NCBI RefSeq assembly: GCF_030272615.1
Contig: NC_081406.1
Span: 118,118,847-118,182,846 of the forward strand
From: Cryptomeria japonica
Taxonomy: Eukaryota; Streptophyta; Pinopsida; Cupressales; Cupressaceae
Reading direction: 5' to 3'
Length of the DNA stretch: 64,000 nucleotides
The notes beneath the pieces are model-generated. The model had not been told where the DNA came from. It was given only the letters and a program-made list of their open reading frames with translations, and searched no databases. A program made the translations under genes and the position numbers. This document shows positions 57,027-64,000 of this stretch, piece by piece (the stretch's first letter is position 1; every line of letters begins with the position of its first letter).

Positions 57027-58660
57027 AGTGTCTGGTATATAGATAGTGGGACATCATTTTATATGATAGGAGTTAGAGAGTATTTCTCCAATTACAAGGA
57101 GGAGAACACTAGAATCCAGATCTCTATGGGAAACTTGTCCAAACTCAACCCAGTTGGGAAAGAGACTATTCAGTTTCAAAGGAAGAATGGAAAGTTGATT
57201 TCCCTTCATGATGTGTTGCATGTGCCAGGCTTAGGTATGAATCTGATTTCCATATCTATCCTTCAGGATAAAGGCTACAATGTACTCTTTAGAGGGGCTC
57301 ATGTGTTGATCAAGCATAAGGAATGGAAATCGCCCATAGCTATTGGAGTTAGGAGTGGTCGACTTTATAGGTTGCAGTTTGATACTCCCAAGGCACTCAT
57401 GAGCAACAGTAATCCTAAAGATCTTGGAGAGCTATGGAATAGGAGGATGGGCCATATACATAATGGATAACTTAAATTTCTTCATGAGACTGTGACAAGT
57501 GTTCCAGAAGTGAGCACAAAGCATGATGATGTATGTAAGGGATATGTGTTGGGGAAGTTTGCAAAAGCATATTTTCCAAGGAGTGACACTTGATCTGAGG
57601 GTATTCTTGATCTAGTACATTCAGATATATGTAGGCCAATGTCAACGAAGTCTCTTAGAGGATATGATAACTTTGTTACCTTTATTGATGATTTCTCCAA
57701 GAAGTCCTGGATATACTTCTTGAAGACCACGGATGAGGTTTTCAGTCACTTCCAAGAGTTCAAGGCTCTTGTGGAGAACTCGACAAGAAGGAAGATAAAG
57801 GTTCTCTGGTCAGATAATGGAGGCGAGTACAAAGGGAATGAATTCCAAGAGTTCTGTACCAAGGAAGGATTCAAGAGAGAGTGGATTGTTCCTTACAACC
57901 CACAACCGAATGGGGTTGCTGAGAGGAAGAATTGGTCCATATCGGAGGCAGCAAGGGCTATGCTACATGATTAGGACCTGTCCTGCTACTTATGGGTAGA
58001 AGCATGTAGTATGGAAGTATACATACAGAACAAGGTTCCACATAAGGCACTAGGGAAGATGACACCAGAGGAAGCTTTTATAGGAAAGAAGCTAGATGTC
58101 AGTCACTTTAGGATATTTGGGAGTTTGTCATATTGTCATATTACAAGGGATACACATACCAAGTTAGATCAGACTGTAGAGAGGGGGTACCTTGTAGGGT
58201 ATAGTGAAACCTCAAAAGCATATCGGATATTTATTCCAGGGACCAAGAGGATTATAGTTAGGCATGATGTCAAGTTCATGGAGGACAAGGCATTTAGGAG
58301 GTCCAAAGATTTGCTAGCAGAACATCAGAGTGAGAAGCCGATAGAATCTCCAAGGATAGGTCAACTGAGTCAAGCGCAACAAAGCTCGAGTACAATCACT
58401 AGTACTAGTATAGTCTCAGGTGGTGAGAGTTCACAGAGTATGGAGCAATAGGTGCACGAAGAGATGCATCAAGAAGACATGGAGGTTGAAATTTCATCCT
58501 CTACAGTTGGGAGTAGGAACCGTGAGGTTCAACAAACACAAAAGAATACTCAAGAGTTAGTGGGTACTCCTAGGAGGAGTAGTAGACAACAGAGACAACC
58601 AACCAGGTATGATGACTATGTTGCATTAGTTAGTTAGTTAGTAGAACCTTCTAGCTATCA
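57027..58660 (+). pseudogene. copia protease and integrase of the 55116 element
   Basis: Protease WYIDSGTSFYMIGVREYF near 57033. GAG-pre-integrase and zinc region: LWNRRMGHIHNG near 57432, with CKG where the CC pair is expected. Integrase core: LVHSDICRPM near 57615, LWSDNGGEYKGNEF near 57808 and NGVAERKN near 57910, so the D-D-E residues are kept. Stops at 57024, 57468, 57590, 57972 and 58449; most other codons are in frame. The C-terminal linker is Ser/Gln/Glu-rich. Confidence 0.88.
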
Positions 58661-60197
58661 GGAGGCTGAACAACATTAGGTGTGGCAAGATGCAATGGTT
58701 GAGAAATATACCTCAATAATGCAGAATGATGTGTGGGAGGTAGTTCCTAGACAAATAGATAGGGTTGCGGTTGGATCGCGCTGGATCTATAAGATCAAGC
58801 ATGGTGCAGATGGTAGCATCGAGAAATACAAGGCAAGGTTCATGGCAAAGGGGTTCTCTCAGAAGGAGGGAATAGACTATGAGGAGACATTTTCTCTACT
58901 GGCTAGGTATACTTCTATATGAGTTGTAATCTTGGTTTCAGCACAAATGGGATGGCAAATCCATCAAATGGATGTCAAGACAGCATTTCTAAATGGTGAA
59001 TTGAAAGAGGAGGTATACATAGAATAACCAGAAGGATTTGTAGCACACAACAAAGAAACCCATGTGTGTAGATTGAAGAGAGCTTTGAACAGACTCAAGT
59101 AGGCTCCTAGAGCGTGGTATGAGCACATTGATAGTTACTTGTAGGAAATGGACTTTGTGAAGAGTGAGGTAGATGCTAACCTATACTACTTGGTGGTTGG
59201 GGGTGAGATTCTCATTCTTTTCCTATATGTGGATGACTTGTTTCTAATAGGTTCACTGGGGCTCATAGACGAGTGCAAGATGGACCTTGCAGTAGTGTTC
59301 GAGATGAAGGATTTGGGACTTATGCACTACTTTCTAGCATGGAGGTATGGCAGATAGATGGAGAGATTTTCCTTGGACAAGGGAAATATTGCATAGAAAT
59401 CTTGAAAAGGTTCAGGATGGAGGATTGCAAAGCCATGTCTACACCTATGATCATGAATTGGAGGAAGGTAGACACATCTAGGGAGAAGGATGTAGATCCC
59501 ACCTTATACAGGCAATTGATTGGTTCTCTCATGTATTTGGTCAACACCAGGCTAGATATAGCATTTACAGTAAACTCTCTTAGTCAGTTGATGGTTGAGC
59601 CAAAGGGAGTACATTGGACAGCGACAAAGCATGTGTTGCGTTATTTGCGAGGTATAGTCGAGTATGGGATTAGGTATGCTCAAGGTGAAGGATTTAGGTT
59701 GATGGGCTATATTGATGCAGATTGGGCAAGTAGTACAACAGACAAGAGAAGCACTTCAAGGTGTTGTTTTAGTCTGGGATCAGGAGTTGTCTCTTGGTTC
59801 AGTAGGAAGCAAAACTCTATGGCTCTAAGTTCTGCAGAGTCAGAATACATAGCAGCTAGCATGGCAATATGTGAAGCTATATGGCTTTGGAAGTTGCTAG
59901 TAGCCTTGTTTGGTCAGAAGGTGGAGATTGCAGTGGTACACTACGATAATCAGAGTTGCATGAAGTTGACTAAGAATCCGGTGTTTCATGATAGGTCGAA
60001 ACATATAGACATCAAGTATCACTTCATCAGCGGTTGTGTATAGTGGGGGATTGTTCAGCTATAGTTTATACCTACAAAGAAGCAAGTAGCAGACATTCTG
60101 ACAAAGGCATTAGGGAAGGTGAAATTCATCTTCTTCAAAGAGAAGTTGGGTGTCATGCAAAATAGCTTCCTTGCTAAGAGGGAGTTTTATTTTGGTT
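58661..60197 (+). pseudogene. copia reverse transcriptase and RNase H of the 55116 element
   Basis: RT: WQDAMVEKYTSIMQNDVWEV (58683), ARFMAKGFSQKEGIDYEETF, QIHQMDVKTAFLNGELKEEV (58955), LK-stop-APRAWYEHIDSYL (59100) and YVDD at 59226 with both Asp. A frameshift lies near 59340. RNase H: GYIDADWASSTTDKRSTSRC (59705), ALSSAESEYIAASMAICEAI and VADILTKALGKVKFIFFKEK, ending inside the 3' LTR. Stops at 58638, 58677, 58920, 59027, 59100 and 59142. Confidence 0.9.
60176..60184 (+). other. polypurine tract of the 55116 element
   Basis: aagagggag immediately before the 3' LTR. Confidence 0.75.
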
Positions 60198-60804
60198 AGC
60201 TAGGACAGCTGGTTCTCCATATGTAATAATTAGTAAATAATTGTTTGCTAAACAAATTTTGTTAGATAGGGACAATTATTTGTTAATTATTTGATCTCTT
60301 TTAGAAACTTCTAGCAACCAATTTTCTTAGGGTTGTTTAGTTGTTATTAATCTCAACCGTTGATTGAGAATTAATCTCGACCATTGGTTTTCCAATGAGG
60401 GTAGTATAAAAAGGGGTCAAGGGTCATTTGGAGTACACATGAAGTTTGTGGAGAAACTTGCAGTGTTAGCAAGGGTGCAGTGATAGCATTGGGATAGTAG
60501 CGGGGTGGAATCTCAGTAGGAGAAATTGGGATATCGTTGAAGCTCTGCCAGTAAGAGGCAAGTAGTATTTATATCTCTTGATTTGCTGTAGTTAATATAT
60601 ATTCCTCATCTGCAGTACTGTTTTTTCCCTTTGGGGTTTTTCTAGGGACATTTGTCTGAAAATATTGTGTCACTGTGTTGCATATTTCTTTCTGCGTGTT
60701 TTTATTTGTGAAGTTGTAATTGTGTTATTTTTCATTATTTCGCAGTTAAATAATCTTTATGAGATAGGAGATTAATAATCAGTAACTGCAATAGAATTTT
60801 CACA
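60185..60804 (+). repeat. 3' LTR (620 bp)
   Basis: Starts TTTTATTTTGG (TG lost) and ends TTTTCACA, followed by TAGAA. TATA box tataaaaagg at 60405. Confidence 0.9.
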
Positions 60805-61135
60805 TAGAATGTAGTAATTTGTGTGACTACCCACAATATGACATAAAATAAGAACGAAATGGGAATCCACTAACACTAAAATTAACACTAAAATCAACTC
60901 TTTTAGAATTCTTTGTTAATGAAGAAGCACGAAGGCACTTAATACATAATTCTGAAGATAGTCATTAGTTATATTGAAGATGTGAATCAAAATTTTCTCT
61001 CTTTCACGAAAAAACTAATGACTGCAAAAGTAGTTACATTCATTTTCGTGGTGCTGTCAATGCAAAAAAGAAGATGGAAGTTGGTAAACCTGAACCAAGA
61101 CAGCTGTACTTGTTTATTATTTCTATAGAGTTGTT

Positions 61136-62045
61136 TTAGTGGTGTTGAGGATCTGGACCTCCAGGAATTTGTCTTTTCCATTGAAATTTGGGCTTCCACT
61201 TTCTTTGTCTCAAAGATCTGTTTTGCCCATTTTCTTGACTGGCAGTTTCTCCTTGTATTTGCTGATGAGTCGGGTGATTTAAAATCACAGAACATATTTC
61301 AATTAGATTTGTTTTAATATGAAAAAACCAAAATCAAATGGAAATATAACTGGGATTCAAGCAAACCTTTGATGAAGTTTGGTCTCTAGTGGAGTTTACA
61401 ACAACACCTTCAGCAATGCCTTCGTGGTGCTTTACCTTCAGATATTCCATGCTTAATCTGCCCCCTACATATAAAAGAAGGAGAAGATAGAAAAGAGTTT
61501 CTACGCTTGTTAATTAATAGTAAAATGCTTGCTTTCAAAATTATTATTTTTACATATATAAATTCAAACTATTAATCATTCATGTAAGCTTTTTAGATGA
61601 TAGCAACAATAGTATGTTTTAGTTTTTTTATGTTGTTAAAGTATAATTTTTTTATAATTTAGTTAATTGAATTAATTCAAATACATTTATTTAAGATGGA
61701 TCATGTATGGTGTTTGGTCAAGTCAAATATGTTGGTAGTTATAATTCTTTTGACTATGGCTATTTTGAGTCAGTTTTAGACAGCTGCTGTAAATGTTTAT
61801 ATTGTAGTCATCCTAGTCTGATTCCTTCTCATTCATTTTCTACAGTTTGGTTTGAACTGCCAAAGCCCACCAATTTCCAAACAAAATGTATACATTCAAA
61901 TAATTTGAAATTAAGAAGCAAAGGAGGAGTTGTGCTTACTTTTTCTTGCTGACTTGTGGCAGCCATGAGAGAATGTTGGCTGAAGTAATGAGACAGTAAC
62001 AAGCAACAACGTCGTCACAACTACAAAGCGTGTATATAAGGCCAT
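61136..62045 (-). CDS. CLE peptide precursor, copy C, possibly functional
   Basis: Exon 1 62045-61940 (106 nt) and exon 2 61464-61367 (98 nt) have the sizes, phases and GT-AG borders of copy A. Exon 1 encodes a signal peptide (MALYTRFVVVTTLLLVTVSL...FSHGC). At exon 3 the acceptor ctgtag has lost an A (ctgtg), so the copy-A border at 61285 is unusable. The next AG (ctcatcag) is exactly 24 nt on, in phase 0, giving exon 3 as 61261-61136 and a protein of about 109 residues that lacks eight spacer residues. The ligand RQIPGGPDPQHH is encoded by 36 bases identical to copy A. The coordinates given cover this model. Whether that AG is used is inference; otherwise the gene is dead. The 55116 retrotransposon ends about 330 bp past the stop. 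Confidence 0.65.
61139..61174 (-). other. CLE dodecapeptide coding segment, copy C
   Basis: Encodes RQIPGGPDPQHH next to the stop, nucleotide-identical to 9331-9366, while the rest of exon 3 differs at about one base in twelve. Confidence 0.88.
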
Positions 62046-62155
62046 TGCTCGCTCTCTACTTTTATCTCTGTCTGCACCTAGACAAAGCCTCCAAACTCTT
62101 TAGGATCGAGCAAACTGATTATATGTTGCGTATATTTCGCAAAGAAGTTAGACGA

Positions 62156-62164
62156 CTTATATAG
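62156..62164 (-). promoter_or_regulatory. TATA box of CLE copy C
   Basis: The minus strand reads ctatataag, 111 bp before the ATG, in the conserved block shared by all copies. Confidence 0.65.
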
Positions 62165-62369
62165 ATGTAATTCTGCATGATTTAAAAAACAAGGAAATGC
62201 TATGATGACTTGGAAGCCTCTTAACCTACACAAACCGTTCTTATTGTTTGATAATCCAATAGATAAGACTCTACTAAAAATCTTCCTCTATATGTAACAT
62301 TATTCTTCTCCACAAATATTAAAATAACACAGCGCATGCTTAGTAATTCAGATTATGCGCAGTACTCTA

Positions 62370-62951
62370 AGCTGTCATCAGCTCATTTTCATGGAGGCTT
62401 AAAAGGGAAACCACTTGTAATTGTCGGCGCACACTTTCGGCTTGAAGTTGTTTTCCTACAGAAAAAACTACCTTTCAGGTAATAACCGCGGCCAGTTTTT
62501 TGTTCTCTTTCTCTGGTGCGTAATTGTTGATTGCTTTAGCCTCTCTTAGTGTAAGGAAAAAATAAAAAATTGCTTACCATTTGGATTACATTTAGAAAAT
62601 TCACCACCTCAATTGTTCATGGTGACATTCGTGTGCTGTCACTTTTCTCATTTCTATCCTTAATAAATCCATTTTCCTTCATGCACTGCCTTTGTAAGGC
62701 ACCTCCAAATTGAGTTTTTTATATTATTGCTTATCATTTATAAATATTAAATCTCAGACCAAGTCACCTTTTGTTGATGGACAAAGATGGGACATTGGAA
62801 AATGCGAAAACCGACGTTTAAAACAGTCGGTGAAACGAAACAAAATTCAAACTTCTTATAAGCATGCTGTCGACAATTGTAATTGTGTCCATATCTTCAT
62901 CGACAATTGTCGACAATTGTAATTGTGTCCATATCTTCATCGAAAATTGTA
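62370..62951 (+). pseudogene. unrecognised gene divergent from the CLE gene, copy C
   Basis: Segment 1 ends at 62478 (FHGGLKGKPLVIVGAHFRLE, donor TTCAG|GTAATA); no start codon in frame. Segment 2 (about 62552-62655) keeps the frame (NCLPFGLHLENSPPQLFMVT) but its acceptor AG has become GTG and it runs into a stop. Segment 3 is open to 62922 (ends HAVDNCNCVHIFIDNC). Decayed version of the gene at 10986 and 29956. Confidence 0.5.
62872..62951. repeat. ~40-bp tandem duplication
   Basis: cgacaattgtaattgtgtcc followed by atatcttcat occurs twice, with an extra cgacaattgt between. It lies at the end of the partner gene in copy C and is absent from A and B. Confidence 0.9.
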
Positions 62952-63569
62952 ACTAAGAGATTGAAATTGTGTGAATGTTTTTTAAATTTTTTAATTGATT
63001 ATCGGTGATATTAATTGTTTATTACTATATTTACTTTTAAGAAAAATTATATAAAAAATATTGAGAGATAACTTTTAAAGTGTCCATTTCATCTAAATCA
63101 TATTGATTTATAAAAAATGACAGTTTTCAATGTCATGGTCATCCATAGACACTTACAAATAGATATGAACTTAGTGCCACTAACTTTTAATTTTGTTGTT
63201 ATCATTTTTCTTGTTTCAAGTGATGTGTCCTTATTCTAAATATATATGTAAATGTGTAGATTTTTTAAAAGTTAGATATGCTAGTTATATTCATAATCGT
63301 AACATATAAATAAAGATGATTTAGTATTCATCAATAATACAGTCATAATATGTTATTTAAGATAATATTTATACATTTTAATAATTGAAATATCATTTAT
63401 GTGCCCTCAAAACATAAGTTTTTGACATAAATTTAGACTTCAATTGTTTGGTTATTAAGTCTTTGATAAGCCACCTTAAGATACATAACAAAACTTAAGT
63501 TTTTGACATAAATTTAAATTTTGATTGTTTTATTATTAAGTCTTTGATAAGCCACCCTTACATACTTGA

Positions 63570-63930
63570 CAACCACTACACCTCTAAATCACCATTGCAA
63601 CTTTATATTAATGGGGTGACCACTTGCATTATAAACAATGAAGTAATAATAACATAGAAAAAATTAGAATATTAAATATTAGAGTTGAAACATATATGCC
63701 TTACACCTATAAACAACCAATGTACCTTTATATTAATGAGATGACCACTTACAATATAACCAATGAAGCAAGAAAAACATAGTTAAAAAATGGAATATTA
63801 AAGATTAGGGTTGAAACATATATCTCCTACACCTACAAATGACCTTTACACCTTTATATTATTGGTATGACCGCTTACAATTAATAATCAATGAACTAAG
63901 AAAAATATGTAAATAAATATAATATTAAAG
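63570..63930. repeat. ~120-bp tandem repeats (copy C)
   Basis: Three units with the same motif order as at 12180-12900; the array continues toward the window end. Confidence 0.85.
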
Positions 63931-64000
63931 ATTAGGATTGAAACTTATACATCTATTATAATTTTTCATTAAGATTCAATTTTTATCTTAAAACTAATAA

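Larger units (their letters stand above)
55116..60804 (+). mobile_element. full-length Ty1/copia element, youngest-looking in the window
   Basis: LTRs 55116-56027 and 60185-60804, flanked by TAGAA (55111-55115 and 60805-60809). Apart from an insertion in the 5' LTR, the LTRs look about 95% identical over 365 bases by eye. gag and pol run almost in one frame, broken mainly by single stop codons and one shift near 59340. It sits in segmental copy C, downstream of the CLE gene. The same site in copy B is empty. Confidence 0.95.
60805..64000. repeat. segmental duplication, copy C (runs off the window)
   Basis: Collinear with copies A and B: CLE 3' flank, CLE gene, TATA interval, partner gene, gtgtccatttcatctaaatc segment and ~120-bp repeats. 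Its left part continues across the 55116 element to 54507-55110 and 35600-35838. Confidence 0.85.

Overview
The window is nuclear DNA of a seed plant: AT-rich, intron-bearing, and filled with layered, decayed Ty1/copia LTR retrotransposons primed from tRNA-iMet (tggtatcagagc-type sites), LINE fragments and microsatellites. The depth of nesting and the age of most copies suggest a large-genome species such as a conifer; that is an inference. I see no rRNA, tRNA or CRISPR.

The only host genes I can model are copies of one locus. On the minus strand at 9328-10644 is an apparently intact three-exon gene for a secreted CLE-type (CLAVATA3/ESR) propeptide of about 117 residues: signal peptide, spacer, and the C-terminal dodecapeptide RQIPGGPDPQHH. 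A second copy (61136-62045) keeps the same exon sizes, phases and an identical dodecapeptide but has lost its last splice acceptor and would need an in-frame AG 24 nt downstream. A third (28638-29468) is a pseudogene, and a fourth is an inverted promoter-plus-exon-1 fragment (7391-8225). Head to head with each copy, on the other side of a conserved interval of about 0.3 kb with TATA boxes facing both ways, are exons of a second gene that I do not recognise. The CLE gene, this partner and a trailing array of ~120-bp tandem repeats form a segmental duplication: copy A about 9040-13640, copy B about 26430-33010, copy C 60805 to the window end. B and C share a further conserved block on their left.

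Layout. 1-4497: LTR-like sequence and the 5' part of a minus-strand copia element. 4555-5010: homopurine tract with (GA)n. 5020-7390: AT-rich DNA. 7391-13640: CLE copy A with its inverted fragment. 13640-16545: 3' end of a copia element with a local tandem duplication. 17054-24289: a complete but old copia element (1.33-kb LTRs, target-site duplication CAACC) inside an older LTR. 25640-33010: CLE copy B, interrupted by a 1.8-kb non-autonomous LTR element (duplication ACTTG). 33022-35600: (AT)n, a solo LTR and unclassified DNA. 35839-54501: a copia element with 140-bp LTRs, split by two 5'-truncated LINEs and an 8-kb non-autonomous LTR element (duplication ATAAG) that carries a multi-zinc-knuckle gag-like ORF and a long unknown ORF but no pol. 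55116-60804: the best preserved copia element (duplication TAGAA). 60805-64000: CLE copy C.

The CLE genes would act in cell-to-cell peptide signalling through leucine-rich-repeat receptor kinases (family knowledge). All pol-bearing transposons here have stops or frameshifts and look immobile. The least familiar items are the unrecognised partner gene, and the unknown ORFs placed after RNase H in both LINEs and after gag in the 8-kb element.
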